Of a stretch of DNA of 64,000 nucleotides, positions 33,979 through 43,446 are shown piece by piece. Made by a program: the position numbers and the translations under genes. This stretch comes from Nitrobacteraceae bacterium AZCC 2146 (GTDB taxonomy: Bacteria > Pseudomonadota > Alphaproteobacteria > Rhizobiales > Xanthobacteraceae), in the NCBI GenBank assembly GCA_036924855.1, contig JBAGRP010000001.1:6188001-6252000 (forward strand), given 5' to 3'. Below the pieces are notes generated by a model. The model was not told the DNA's origin. It did not search any database and worked only from the letters and a program-made list of their open reading frames with translations. Each line of letters begins with the position of its first letter. Positions within the stretch are counted from its first letter, which is position 1.

Positions 33979-35400
33979 TCAGACGCCGGCGATGACGGTC
34001 TTGCGGTACAGCGCGCTGTAGCTGGCGGCAGAGATATTCCAGCTGAACGATTTCGACATCGCGCTGCGGCGCATCGAGTTCAGGCGATCCTTGGAGCCGA
34101 AGGTCGCGAACGCCCGCAGAATGCCGCCGAGCAGGGACTCGGTCGAGGGTTTGCTGAACAGGAAGCCGGTCTCGCCATCGACGATGGTCTCGGCAAGTCC
34201 GCCGGTCTGGTGACCGATCGGCAGCGAGCCGAAGCGTTGCGCATACATCTGGCTGAGGCCGCAGGGCTCGAAGCGCGACGGCATTAGGGTGAAATCGCTG
34301 CCGGCAAAGATCCGCCGGGCCTCGCGGTCATTGAAGCCGATGGCGACGCCGATCGCGTCGGGCCGCCGGCGATGCGCTTCCATCACGGCGGCCTCGATCC
34401 CGGGCTCGCCCTGTCCGGTGACGACGATCTGTCCGCCGGCCGAGACGATGGCGTCGGCGGCCGACAGCACGAGGTCGACGCCCTTCTGGTGGACGAGGCG
34501 GGCGACCAAACCGAAAATGGGCCCGCGTGATAGCGCGAGCCCAAACTGTTGGCGGACACCGTCGGCATTGGCGCGTTTGGCTTCCCAGTCGCCGGCGCCA
34601 AACGGCCGCATCAGCTCCGCGCAGACGCGAGGATCCCAGCTCTCATCGATGCCATTCAGGATGCCGGTGAGTTGCGCAGCATTGGAGCGCTTCCGCAGCA
34701 GGCCTTCGAGCCCGCAGCCGAGTTCCGGCGTGGTAATTTCCTGGGCGTAGGTCTCGCTGACTGTGGTCAGGTGCGAGGAATAGATTAGTCCGCCCTTCAG
34801 GAAGGAGAGCTTGTCGTAGAATTCGAGGCCGTCGATGTGGAAGGATTCCACCGGCGCGCCGATCCGGCGCAGCGTTTCCTTGGGAAACAGGCCCTGATAA
34901 GCGAGATTGTGGATGGTCAGGATGGTCGGGATCTTGATCCCGCTCCAGGCCAGATAGGCCGGCACCAAGGCGGACTGCCAGTCATTGGCATGGACCAGGT
35001 CGGCCGACCAGTTCTTGTCGACCTTGCCGGCAGCCAGCAGTGCTGCCGCCGACGCGAAGCGCCCGAAGCGGATGTCGTTGTCCGGCCAGTCCCGGCCGCA
35101 GGCGTCGCCGTAGGGATTGCCGGGCCGATCGTAGAGCTGCGGGCAGAGCAGGATGTAGACGGGCATACCGTCCTTGGTGGCGGCCAGTCCGAGCGAGCAG
35201 GCCGGCATTTCCGCCAGCGCCGGACACTCGCCGACGATCTCGATACTCTCGAACTGGGCAACCACCCCGCGGTAGCCGGGCAACATCACCCTGACGTCGG
35301 TCCAGATGCGCAATGCCCGAGGCAGGGCGGCGGAGACAGCCGCAAGGCCTCCCACCCGAACGAAGTCGTCAATCTCTGGAGTGACGAACAGAACCCTCAA
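33979..35400 (-). CDS. glgA: Glycogen synthase, ADP-glucose type
   Basis: A 473-residue GT5 glucosyltransferase extending alpha-1,4-glucan from ADP-glucose. Diagnostic regions: VLFVTPEIDDFVRVGGLAAV at the N-terminus, LVHANDWQSALVPAYL, TIHNLAYQGLFP, LTTVSETYAQEI, ILNGIDESWDP and MPSRFEPCGLSQMYAQRFG. The usual KxGGL substrate loop reads RVGGL, replacing the ADP-glucose-binding Lys by Arg, and the following Asp is Ala, which might lower affinity. No glgB, glgC or glgX is in the window, so this is an isolated copy and probably a second glgA. It ends near the sulP start and follows a long hairpin-containing gap. Confidence 0.88.
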   Translation of the reverse strand: MRVLFVTPEIDDFVRVGGLAAVSAALPRALRIWTDVRVMLPGYRGVVAQFESIEIVGECPALAEMPACSLGLAATKDGMPVYILLCPQLYDRPGNPYGDACGRDWPDNDIRFGRFASAAALLAAGKVDKNWSADLVHANDWQSALVPAYLAWSGIKIPTILTIHNLAYQGLFPKETLRRIGAPVESFHIDGLEFYDKLSFLKGGLIYSSHLTTVSETYAQEITTPELGCGLEGLLRKRSNAAQLTGILNGIDESWDPRVCAELMRPFGAGDWEAKRANADGVRQQFGLALSRGPIFGLVARLVHQKGVDLVLSAADAIVSAGGQIVVTGQGEPGIEAAVMEAHRRRPDAIGVAIGFNDREARRIFAGSDFTLMPSRFEPCGLSQMYAQRFGSLPIGHQTGGLAETIVDGETGFLFSKPSTESLLGGILRAFATFGSKDRLNSMRRSAMSKSFSWNISAASYSALYRKTVIAGV

Positions 35401-35500
35401 GAAGTGCCCTCATACCAACGGTTACTTCAATTAAACAAAATCATTCCAGCATCTCTGGTACAATGAACCGGAAGCCAAAACGGCCCCCGGTTTTGACACT

Positions 35501-35531
35501 TGCAGTGCAGAAAAACTGTCTCTGCACTGCA
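35501..35531. promoter_or_regulatory. Perfect 11-base inverted repeat upstream of glgA
   Basis: TGCAGTGCAGA (35501-35511) and TCTGCACTGCA (35521-35531) are perfect inverted arms with a nine-base spacer, in the gap between the MFS gene stop (35598) and the glgA start (35400), both on the minus strand. No T-tract flanks either side, so an operator for glgA about 100 bases from its start, or an mRNA structure, is as likely as a terminator. The surrounding gap is AT-richer than its neighbours. Confidence 0.5.
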
Positions 35532-35597
35532 GTATATCACATCACTTAATACGGCATTGCGAAATAGAAATGTGAGCCCGAAGATTCTTTCGTAAAA

Positions 35598-36986
35598 TCA
35601 CATGTTAGGGGAGGGCTGAACGATCAGGCGCAGGAAGCTCATGGCGCAGCCGACGGCGGCAAATCCGGCGCCAAGCGCCAGCGCCAGCGTCGCGCCTTCG
35701 TGGCCGACGAGGCCGAAGCAGAAGGCCGCGAGCGCGGCGCCGGTGGACTGGCCTGTCAGCCGGGCGGTCGCGACGATACCGCTGGCACTTCCGCTGCGCC
35801 CGGCCGGCGCGCTGGACATCAGGGCTTTCATGTTGGGTGCCTGGAAGAAGCCGAAGCCGGCGCCGCATACCACCATCCGCCAGACGATGTCGGGAATGCT
35901 GGGTTCGACCGGCAGCATCGCCAGCAGCGCCATCCCGACGCCGAGCATGGCGAGGCCAATGCCGCCGAGGATGCCGGCGGGATAGCGGTCGGACAGCCCG
36001 CCGGCGATCGGCGCCATGATGGCGACCACCAGCGGCCACGGCGTCAGGAAAAACCCGGTCTCGACCTGCGAGCGGTGCAGGATATCCTCGAAGTAGAACG
36101 GCAGCGACACGAACGCGAGGCCTTGGACCGAGAACGAGCAGATCGCGGTTGCCGCCGAGAGGGCGAATACCGGCCGGCGAAACAGGTCGATCGGCAGCAT
36201 GGGCGCGGGGTGATCGGCTTGCCGGCGGATCACCAGCCAGCCGACCAGGGCGCCGGCGACGAGTTCACCGACGACGACTGGTGCTGCGGTGTGATGCGCG
36301 GCACTGTCGATGCCGAGGATGAGCAGGCCCAGGCAGATCGATGACAGCAGGGCGCCGAGAAAGTCGAAGGGATGCGTCGCGCGCGAGGTTTTCGGCAGCG
36401 TCTTCATGCCGATCAGTATGGCGAGTGCGCCGAATGGCAGGTTGATGGCGAACAGCCACGGCCAACTGCCGACCGACAGAATGCCGGACGCGATAGTCGG
36501 TCCGAGCGTGAACGATGTCGCGACCACCAGAGCATTGTGCCCGAAACCGCGGCCTAGCTGGTTTGGCGGATAGACGAACCGGACGAGCGCCGTATTGACA
36601 CTCATGACGCCGGCGCCGCCGAGGCCCTGCAGCACGCGCGCGATCAAAAGGGTGTCCAGCGACCACGCCATGGCACAGGCCACCGAGGCCAACGTGAACA
36701 GGATGAGGCCGCCCAGATAGATGCGCTGGTGGCCGACGATCTCGCCGAGTGCGCCGAGCGGCAGCAGCGTTGCCACCATGGCGATCTGATAGACATTGAC
36801 GACCCAGATGACATCGGCCGGGGTGGCTTTGAGGTCGGCCGCGATGGCGGGCAGAGCGATGTTGGCAATCGCGGTGTCGAGCGAGGCCATCGACAGCGCA
36901 GTGAAGATCGCCAGTTTGGCCCAGCGTCGTTGTTCGGTGGACAGGCCATCAGCCGGCGAGGGCGCCGTCGCATTTCCATCTGCCAT
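35598..36986 (-). CDS. MFS transporter, DHA2-type drug exporter
   Basis: A 462-residue major-facilitator protein with 13-14 hydrophobic segments. MASLDTAIANIALPAIAADL matches the DHA2 motif D1 start, and LLIARVLQGLGGAGVMS the motif C-like antiporter region. It is expected to export toxic cations or organic compounds by proton antiport. No regulator is directly adjacent. The start at 36986 leads with a polar 25-residue N-terminus before the first helix, normal for the family. Confidence 0.88.
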   Translation of the reverse strand: MADGNATAPSPADGLSTEQRRWAKLAIFTALSMASLDTAIANIALPAIAADLKATPADVIWVVNVYQIAMVATLLPLGALGEIVGHQRIYLGGLILFTLASVACAMAWSLDTLLIARVLQGLGGAGVMSVNTALVRFVYPPNQLGRGFGHNALVVATSFTLGPTIASGILSVGSWPWLFAINLPFGALAILIGMKTLPKTSRATHPFDFLGALLSSICLGLLILGIDSAAHHTAAPVVVGELVAGALVGWLVIRRQADHPAPMLPIDLFRRPVFALSAATAICSFSVQGLAFVSLPFYFEDILHRSQVETGFFLTPWPLVVAIMAPIAGGLSDRYPAGILGGIGLAMLGVGMALLAMLPVEPSIPDIVWRMVVCGAGFGFFQAPNMKALMSSAPAGRSGSASGIVATARLTGQSTGAALAAFCFGLVGHEGATLALALGAGFAAVGCAMSFLRLIVQPSPNM

Positions 36987-37123
36987 CGTGGGAAATTCCT
37001 GGGCCGGCGCCGAGATGACAGCCGGAAGCGGTTACATAGGACGGATTGCAGACCGCCTACAGCCACCGATCTGCATGAGGCATATGCATGCCTCCGCCCG
37101 CCCGAGAAGGATTTTCCCTGAAA

Positions 37124-38533
37124 CTAGCGCGTCTTGGGTCGCGCCGGCTTGAACCAGACCCCGGCCGCCACCGCGGTTGCGATGATGGTGCCGTAGATCA
37201 CCAGCGCCACCGTCAGCGCGATGAACAGCCAGATCAGCGATCCCGTCAGCCGCAAGGCCAGCCAGCCGCCGCCGATCGAGATGATCAGACGCAACACGCC
37301 GGCCATCAGCGGCCAGATCATTTTGCCAGCGCCCTGCGAGGCAAAATACAGCGACAACCCGAGGCCGAAGAATCCGTAGGCCGGGCCGACGATGCGCAAA
37401 TAGGCGCTGCCGGTCTCGATCATCTGCGGGTCGTTGCCGAACAGGCCGAGCCAGGCCGCAGGCCAGATTGCGGCGGCAAGTCCGACGGTTTCCGTCAGCA
37501 CGAAGACCATCGCGCCGCCGATCAGCGCGACGCGCAGTGCGCGCGCTTCCTGGCTCGCCCCGATATTGGTGCCGACGAAGGCGACCAGCGGGCCGCCGAA
37601 CCCGAAGGCCAATGGCACCATCAGATATTCCAGTCGCACGCCGGTGCCGAAACCGGCCACCGCATCGCCGCCGGCTGCGCCACCAACCAGCGCCGTGGTC
37701 AGAAGCACGGTCAGGCTGGTCTGCAGCGAGACCACGGCGGCAATCGCGCCGACGCGAAGGATGTCCGCCGACAGATCCCAGCGCGGCCGGGCCATCTTGA
37801 AATGCACGATGCAGCGCCCAGACAGGATGTAGCCGCCAAGCACCACGGCGACGATGGCTGTCGTCACCACCACCGCCCAGCCGCCGCCGCCGATGCCCAT
37901 CGCCGGGATCGGGCCCCAGCCGAAGATCAGCAGCGGCGACAGCGGGATCAGCAGGACGACGCCGATGCAGATCGCGAGCGATGGCACCAGCATGTTGCCG
38001 GTGCCGCGAATGATGCTGGCCAGCGCGTTCATCAGCCAGACCAGCACGCTGCCGCCGAACACGACATCGGAATACTGCATGGCGGCCTCGAGTGCCCCGC
38101 CATCGACGCCCATGGCGTGATAAAGCTGGCGGCCAAAGATCAGGAAGATCGCCGCGCCGAACAGGCCGATGGCAATGTTGATGCCGACGGCGTGCATCAC
38201 CAGCGCTTCGGCGTCGTGATGGCGGCGCGCGCCGAGCGCCCGCGCGATCGCCGAGGAAATGCCGCCGCCCATGGCGCCGGCTGACAGCATCTGCATCATC
38301 ATGAAGCCGGGAAACACCACCGCCATGCCGGTCAGCGCGTCGCTTCCGAGATGCGAGACCCACCAGGTTTCGATCAATCCGGTCGAGGCCTGCGCCAGCA
38401 TCACCAGCAGGTTCGGCCACGCCATTTTCAGCAGCGTCGGCACGATCGGCGCATGCAGCAGCATCCGCGTGCGGGGATTCATCTCATGTGCCGTCGTGGC
38501 GGCGATGATGGCCTGGGGAGGATCGAGTTTCAT
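37124..38533 (-). CDS. MATE-family efflux transporter
   Basis: A 469-residue multidrug and toxic-compound extrusion protein with about 12 helices. Two MatE domains are seen: LLKMAWPNLLVMLAQASTGL, ETWWVSHLGSDALTG and GGGISSAIARALGA in the first; GFGGPLVAFVGTNIGA in the second. The start MKLDPPQA (38533) avoids a positively charged out-of-family extension. It lies 13 bases after the HxlR-type regulator on the same strand, so regulator and pump form an operon and the regulator likely controls export. Confidence 0.87.
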   Translation of the reverse strand: MKLDPPQAIIAATTAHEMNPRTRMLLHAPIVPTLLKMAWPNLLVMLAQASTGLIETWWVSHLGSDALTGMAVVFPGFMMMQMLSAGAMGGGISSAIARALGARRHHDAEALVMHAVGINIAIGLFGAAIFLIFGRQLYHAMGVDGGALEAAMQYSDVVFGGSVLVWLMNALASIIRGTGNMLVPSLAICIGVVLLIPLSPLLIFGWGPIPAMGIGGGGWAVVVTTAIVAVVLGGYILSGRCIVHFKMARPRWDLSADILRVGAIAAVVSLQTSLTVLLTTALVGGAAGGDAVAGFGTGVRLEYLMVPLAFGFGGPLVAFVGTNIGASQEARALRVALIGGAMVFVLTETVGLAAAIWPAAWLGLFGNDPQMIETGSAYLRIVGPAYGFFGLGLSLYFASQGAGKMIWPLMAGVLRLIISIGGGWLALRLTGSLIWLFIALTVALVIYGTIIATAVAAGVWFKPARPKTR

Positions 38534-38546
38534 CGGGCGTGCCGTT

Positions 38547-39047
38547 CTATGGTGTTGCGGCGATCTTGCGTGACTTGCCGAGACGTTTTTGCACGCGAGC
38601 GCCGGCTGCCGGCCCGGCAGCATTGGCGTGGGTCGCGTCGGTGATCGGTTTTCCGGTGAGGCGATCGACGAGAATCGGCTCGGCCGCTTGTCCCGTGGTT
38701 TTGTCGACCAGCATCACGCTGACGCCTTCCGGCGCGAAATGCTTGTTGCCCCATGCCTGCAACGAATGCAGCACCGGGCGGAAATCGCGTCCGCGCTGGG
38801 TGAGGATATATTCGTCGCGCGGCGGCCGCTCGCAGTAGCGGCGGCGCTCCAGCAATCCGGCATCGACCAGCGTGGTGAGGCGGCGGGTCAGGATGTTCGG
38901 CGCGATCTTCAGGTTTTTCTGGAACTCGTCGAACCGGGTCATGCCGTAGATCGCGTCGCGCAGGATCAGAATGCTCCACCACTCGCCGACGCGCTCAAGG
39001 CTGCGGGCGACCGGGCATTCCATATTGCCAAAGCTTTTGCGCTGCAT
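38547..39047 (-). CDS. HxlR-family transcriptional regulator
   Basis: A 166-residue winged-helix repressor. The HxlR pattern is clear: CPVARSLERVGEWWSILILRD, MTRFDEFQKNLKIAPNILTRRL and LLERRRYCERPPRDEYILT. The family Cys near residue 11 (MECPVARS) is kept and can sense thiol-reactive compounds in some members. A charged 45-residue C-terminal tail, beyond the usual 110-120-residue length, contains PILVDRLTGKPI. It precedes the MATE pump gene and probably represses the pair. Confidence 0.87.
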   Translation of the reverse strand: MQRKSFGNMECPVARSLERVGEWWSILILRDAIYGMTRFDEFQKNLKIAPNILTRRLTTLVDAGLLERRRYCERPPRDEYILTQRGRDFRPVLHSLQAWGNKHFAPEGVSVMLVDKTTGQAAEPILVDRLTGKPITDATHANAAGPAAGARVQKRLGKSRKIAATP

Positions 39048-39223
39048 AAGAGGAAGATAGGCCTGTTACTATTATCATGCAAGTCACTAGCCGCAGGGCA
39101 GGTGTGCATCGTGTCCCGGACGCGACGCGGCGGTCTTCATACCGCTCCGCGGATCCGGGGCTCGGGCTCACAGGCGCAGTGCCATCGTCAGTTGCTTGAA
39201 AGGGCCGGAGTGAAGGCGATCTC

Positions 39224-40786
39224 TCACCCCACCATGCGTTCGCGTCCGACCCAGAAGCCGGCGCGCAAAACCTTCTTGTCGATCTTGCCGACCCCGGTCA
39301 TCGGCAATTCGGTAACAAACTTGATGTGCTTCGGCGCGTGCGCCGATCCTTTTCGCGTTTTGACGAGGTTGATCAGTTCCTCCGCGGTAGGTTTCGACCC
39401 GGCGCGCGCCACGACGATCGCGGTGACGGCCTCGCCCCATTTGTCGTCGGGCACGCCGACCACGGCGCACATCGCCACGTCGGCATGGGTCGAGAGCACG
39501 TCCTCCACCTCGCGCGGAAAGATGTTGAAGCCGCCGGAGACGATCATGTCCTTCTTGCGGTCGAGGATGAACATGTAGCCGCGTTCGTCGGCGCGGGCGA
39601 TATCGCCGCTGTGCAGCCAGCCGTTCTTCAGCGTCTCCGCGGTCTGCTCCGGCCGCTTCCAGTATTCCGCCATCACATGCGGTGCGCGCACGCAGATTTC
39701 TCCGGCCTCACCGGTGGCGACCTCCTGATCCTCGTCGTCAAGGATCTTCACCTCGCAGGCGGCAATCGGAAAGCCACACGACAAGAACAACTCAGGTGCC
39801 TTGGCGTCGTGGTCCGTCTTGCGCAGCACCGAGACCGGGTAGCATTCGGTCTGGCCATAGAGCTGCGAGAACACCGGGCCGATCCGCTCCATGCCTTCCA
39901 ATAGCCGGCTCGGTGACATCGGCGACGCGCCATACAGCAGAAGTTCGAGCGACGAGAGGTCGGTCTTTGGCAGCGTCGGGTGATCGAGCAACACGTAGAT
40001 CATGGTCGGCACGAACAGCGTGAAATTGATCCGCTCGCGTTCGATCGTTCTTAATACGGCTTCCGGGTCAAAACCCTTCAGCATGTGCACGGTGCCGCCG
40101 CGCATCAGCGCCGGCAGCACTTTTGTGCCGGCGACGTGGCTGATCGGCGCCACCGTGAGATAGCGCGGCATGTCGGGAATTTCGAAATCCGCCAGGATGG
40201 CATTGGCAAATCCGGCAACCTGACGATGGTGACGCAGCGCGCCCTTGGATTTGCCAGTGGTGCCGCCCGTGTAGTTCAGCACCGCGACGTCGTCAGGGTT
40301 GGCAAAATCCTTCGCCGTGGCGCTGCCGCCTGTATCGGCCGCGGCGAGCAGGTCAACGCCGTAGTCGGCGCGGCCCAATGTAAAGACATGTCGCAGCCCC
40401 TGTGCGCGCGCGGCCAGCTCGCCGCCGCGCTGCAGAAAGGTGTCGGCATCGATCACGAGAATCTCGGCGCCGGAATCCTCGATCTGGTCGATCTGATCCT
40501 CCATGGAGCCAAGCGGATGCAGCCATGAGATCGCAAAGCGCGAGAGCTGGGCGGCGACGCCGGCGCACCAGGTGTCGGCGCGGTTCGCGGTCAGCAGCGC
40601 CACCCGCGTGCCCGGCTGCGCGCCGAGGCTCATGAATACTTTCTGAAAACGACCGATCAGATCGGTGGTGCCGCGATAGCTGATGGAGCCGCCGGGCCAG
40701 CTGAACGCCGTGCGTTCCGGGTAGCGCGCCAGCGTTCGCAGCGTCTGTCCGCCAACCGTCGGAAACGTGTTGAGCCAATCGCCCAT
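39224..40786 (-). CDS. Acyl-CoA synthetase (AMP-forming)
   Basis: A 520-residue ANL-superfamily ligase that activates a carboxylic acid through an acyl-adenylate. It has the P-loop NYTGGTTGKSKGA, the adenylate motif LYGQTECYPVS, the ribose-binding Asp in WLHSGDIAR, and the hinge and catalytic-Lys regions ILDRKKDMIVSGGFNIFPREVE and TGVGKIDKKVLR. The start at 40786 is decided by GGGAGGA eight bases upstream. Substrate chain type is unknown. It is divergent from a broken nitronate monooxygenase gene with about 115 bases between. Confidence 0.9.
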   Translation of the reverse strand: MGDWLNTFPTVGGQTLRTLARYPERTAFSWPGGSISYRGTTDLIGRFQKVFMSLGAQPGTRVALLTANRADTWCAGVAAQLSRFAISWLHPLGSMEDQIDQIEDSGAEILVIDADTFLQRGGELAARAQGLRHVFTLGRADYGVDLLAAADTGGSATAKDFANPDDVAVLNYTGGTTGKSKGALRHHRQVAGFANAILADFEIPDMPRYLTVAPISHVAGTKVLPALMRGGTVHMLKGFDPEAVLRTIERERINFTLFVPTMIYVLLDHPTLPKTDLSSLELLLYGASPMSPSRLLEGMERIGPVFSQLYGQTECYPVSVLRKTDHDAKAPELFLSCGFPIAACEVKILDDEDQEVATGEAGEICVRAPHVMAEYWKRPEQTAETLKNGWLHSGDIARADERGYMFILDRKKDMIVSGGFNIFPREVEDVLSTHADVAMCAVVGVPDDKWGEAVTAIVVARAGSKPTAEELINLVKTRKGSAHAPKHIKFVTELPMTGVGKIDKKVLRAGFWVGRERMVG

Positions 40787-40900
40787 GATGTCCTCCCGCA
40801 GCTTTGTCATTGGCCTTCGACCGTGCCAATATTTGCCGGAAGGCTAACAACGAAATCGATGCGGGGAAACACAAACCCGCACGCAGCGAGGAAGCACCCT

Positions 40901-41862
40901 TTGAAACCTCCCGACCCCCTGGCGCGATTTCACGATCGCCTGAGCTTGCCCCTGATCGCGGCGCCGATGTTTCTGGTCTGTCCGGCGTCGATCTCGTGGT
41001 TGCTGCTTGCAGCCATGGCGTGATCGGCTCGTTTCCAACGGTGAATTGCCGCAGTGCGGAACAACTTGATAGCTGGCTCACCGAGATCGAGACGCAGCTG
41101 CGCCGTCATGTCGAGGCCACCGGAAAGCCGACGGCGCCGACCTGCGCAAATCTGATCGTGCACCGCTCCAATGCGCGACTTGCGGATGATCTCGCCGTAT
41201 TGCTGCGCCACGCGCCTGAACTGGTCATTACGTCGGTCGGTTCACCGGCGCCAGTGTTGGCACCACTCCATGATGCTGGCGCGCTGGTCTTCGCCGATGT
41301 CGCCAGCATTCGTCACGCCGAACGCGCGGTGGAGGCCGGCGCCGACGGGCTGGTGCTGCTGACGGCAGGAGCCGGCGGCCAGACCGGCTGGCTCAATCCG
41401 TTTGTGTTCGTGCGTGCTATCAGGCAATTCTTCGATGGTCCCCTCGTGCTGGCCGGCGGCATCAGCGATGGCCACGCGTTGCGTGCGGCGAAGGCGCTTG
41501 GCTGCGATCTCGCTTACATGGGCACCAAGTTCATCGCCACGCGCGAGAGCATGGCCGATGTCAGATACAAGGAGATGCTGGTCGCCAGCGGCGCCGATGA
41601 CATCCTGCTGACGCGTGCCTTCACGGGCCTGCAGACCAACATGCTGCGACCGTCCATCATTGCCGCCGGGCTCGATCCCGATTCCCTGCCGGAGCGCGGC
41701 GCCATCGACATCGCCAGGGATATCGACATCGGCGCGCGGGAGAAGCGGCCGGCGCGCTGGCGCGACATCTGGAGCGCGGGGCATTCCACGTCCGGCGTCA
41801 CTGCGATTATGTCGGTGGCGGAGCTGGTTGAACAGACCGCTGTGGAATATCGCGCAGTCTGA
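40901..41862 (+). pseudogene. Nitronate monooxygenase (2-nitropropane dioxygenase family), frameshifted
   Basis: The expected N-terminus LKPPDPLARFHDRLSLPLIA, then APMFLV, lies in one frame (from a TTG at 40901 after AGGAAG). The rest, SGVDLVVAACSHGVIGSFP to the end at 41862, lies in the +1 frame. Removing the two bases TG at 40979-40980 joins them as APMFLVSGVDLVV, the normal family sequence, giving about 320 residues. The downstream part keeps the FMN-site blocks LLTAGAGGQTGW, LVLAGGISDGHALRAAKALG and MGTKFIATRES. As it stands the product would be truncated after about 40 residues. It could be a true inactivating indel or a sequencing error. Confidence 0.8.
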
Positions 41863-41938
41863 ACTTCTTGCCGCTCCGGCCGTTCCCATGTGCTAGAAGC
41901 GGCCGAACCATTTTCGGCGGTGTCACAGGAGACATTTC

Positions 41939-42550
41939 ATGCGCAAACTTTGGACCGTGCTGGCAGCGCTGGCGACCCTGAGCCTGACCAATTGCGGCTA
42001 CAACGCAATCCAGAGCAATGACGAGCAGGTCAAATCCGCCTGGTCGGAGGTGGTCAACCAGTATCAGCGCCGCGCCGATCTGGTGCCGAACCTCGTCAAT
42101 TCCGTCAAAGGTTTTGCGCAGCAGGAGAAGGACGTGCTGCTCGGCGTCACCAATGCGCGCGCCAAGGTCGGCAGCATCCAGGCGACGCCGGAGGTGCTGA
42201 ACGATCCCGCCGCGTTCCAGAAATTCCAGGCGGCGCAGGGTGAGCTGAGCAGCGCGCTTTCGCGGCTCCTGGTGGTCACCGAAAACTATCCGCAGCTCAA
42301 ATCCGACGCGCTGTTCAAGGACCTGATGTCGCAGCTGGAAGGCACCGAGAACCGCATCACCGTGGCGCGCAACCGCTACATCAAGACGGTGCAGGATTAT
42401 AACGTCGGCGTGCGCACATTTCCGAATAACCTGACCGCGATGATGTTCGGCTACAAGGAGAAGCCGAATTTCTCCGTCGCCAATGAGAGAGAAATCTCCA
42501 CCGCGCCGAAGGTCGATTTCAATCCGGCGCCTGCAGCTCCGGCGAAGTAA
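41939..42550 (+). CDS. LemA family lipoprotein
   Basis: A 203-residue LemA protein. The N-terminus is a lipoprotein-type signal (AALATLSLTNCG, with Cys at the lipobox), so it is probably anchored to the periplasmic face. The family helix YNAIQSNDEQVKSAWSEV, YQRRADLVPNLVNSVKGFA and YNVGVRTFPNNL follow. It has an AGGAG site before the ATG. LemA proteins commonly neighbour TPM-domain proteins, as here; their function is unclear. Confidence 0.9.
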   Translation: MRKLWTVLAALATLSLTNCGYNAIQSNDEQVKSAWSEVVNQYQRRADLVPNLVNSVKGFAQQEKDVLLGVTNARAKVGSIQATPEVLNDPAAFQKFQAAQGELSSALSRLLVVTENYPQLKSDALFKDLMSQLEGTENRITVARNRYIKTVQDYNVGVRTFPNNLTAMMFGYKEKPNFSVANEREISTAPKVDFNPAPAAPAK

Positions 42551-42565
42551 GCCGGCATCGGCCGG

Positions 42566-43444
42566 ATGACCGGGATGAAGGTTGTCAAAGCGTGCCTGCT
42601 GGCGCTAGTGCTGTGCTGGGGCTTTGCCGCGTCAGCCGATGTCGCGGTGCCGCCTCTCACCGGGCGCGTGGTCGATCAGACCGGCACGCTGACCACCGAG
42701 GCCGCCGCGCGGCTCGAACAGAAGCTCAGGGATTTCGAGGCGCGCAAGGGCAGCCAGGTCGCCATCCTGATCGTGCCGACCACGGCGCCGGAAACCATCG
42801 AGCAGTTCTCCATTCGGGTGGCCGAGGCGTGGAAGATTGGCCGCAAGAAGATTGACGACGGCGCGATCCTGCTCATCGCCAAGAACGACCGCAAGCTGCG
42901 GATTGAGGTCGGCTATGGGCTTGAGGGCGCGCTGACCGACGTCACCGCGCGGCGGATCATCGACGAGGTGATCACGCCGAAATTCAAGAACGGCGATTTC
43001 TCCGGCGGTGTCGAGGACGGCATCGATCGCACCATCAGCGTGATCGACGGCGAACCGCTGCCGAAACCGGCGCCGCAGCACGATTGGCTGGGTGCCGGCA
43101 ATTTCGATCCGGGCCTGTTGTTCAACCCGTTCGTCATCATCGGCGCGCTGGTGCTGGGCGGCGTGATGCGTGGTATTTTTGGCCGGCTGATCGGCTCGCT
43201 TGCAACCGGGGGCCTCGTCGCTGTGATCGCGTGGTTTCTGATTGCCTCCTTGCTTACATCGGCAATCGTCGGTGTCATCGCCTTCGTGTTTACGCTGTTC
43301 AGCGACAACATCACGTCGGGCAGTGGCGGCAGAGGTGGGTTTTCCGGCGGTGGATTTTCGACAGGCAGCTCGTCGAGCAGCGGCGGCGGGTTCAGCGGAG
43401 GTGGCGGCAGCTTTGGCGGCGGCGGCGCCTCGGGGAGTTGGTGA
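42566..43444 (+). CDS. TPM-domain membrane protein (YgcG family)
   Basis: A 292-residue envelope protein. A signal peptide (about 1-28, ASADVAVPP after cleavage) is followed by a TPM domain with LTGRVVDQTGTLT, GSQVAILIVPTT, LLIAKNDRKLRIEVGYGLEG and DVTARRIIDEV. Two hydrophobic helices and a long Gly/Ser-rich tail (FSGGGFSTGSSSSSGGGFSG) complete it. This tail type ends many YgcG proteins. It follows lemA by 15 bases and precedes a second TPM protein, forming a three-gene cluster. Confidence 0.88.
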   Translation: MTGMKVVKACLLALVLCWGFAASADVAVPPLTGRVVDQTGTLTTEAAARLEQKLRDFEARKGSQVAILIVPTTAPETIEQFSIRVAEAWKIGRKKIDDGAILLIAKNDRKLRIEVGYGLEGALTDVTARRIIDEVITPKFKNGDFSGGVEDGIDRTISVIDGEPLPKPAPQHDWLGAGNFDPGLLFNPFVIIGALVLGGVMRGIFGRLIGSLATGGLVAVIAWFLIASLLTSAIVGVIAFVFTLFSDNITSGSGGRGGFSGGGFSTGSSSSSGGGFSGGGGSFGGGGASGSW

Positions 43445-43446
43445 CC

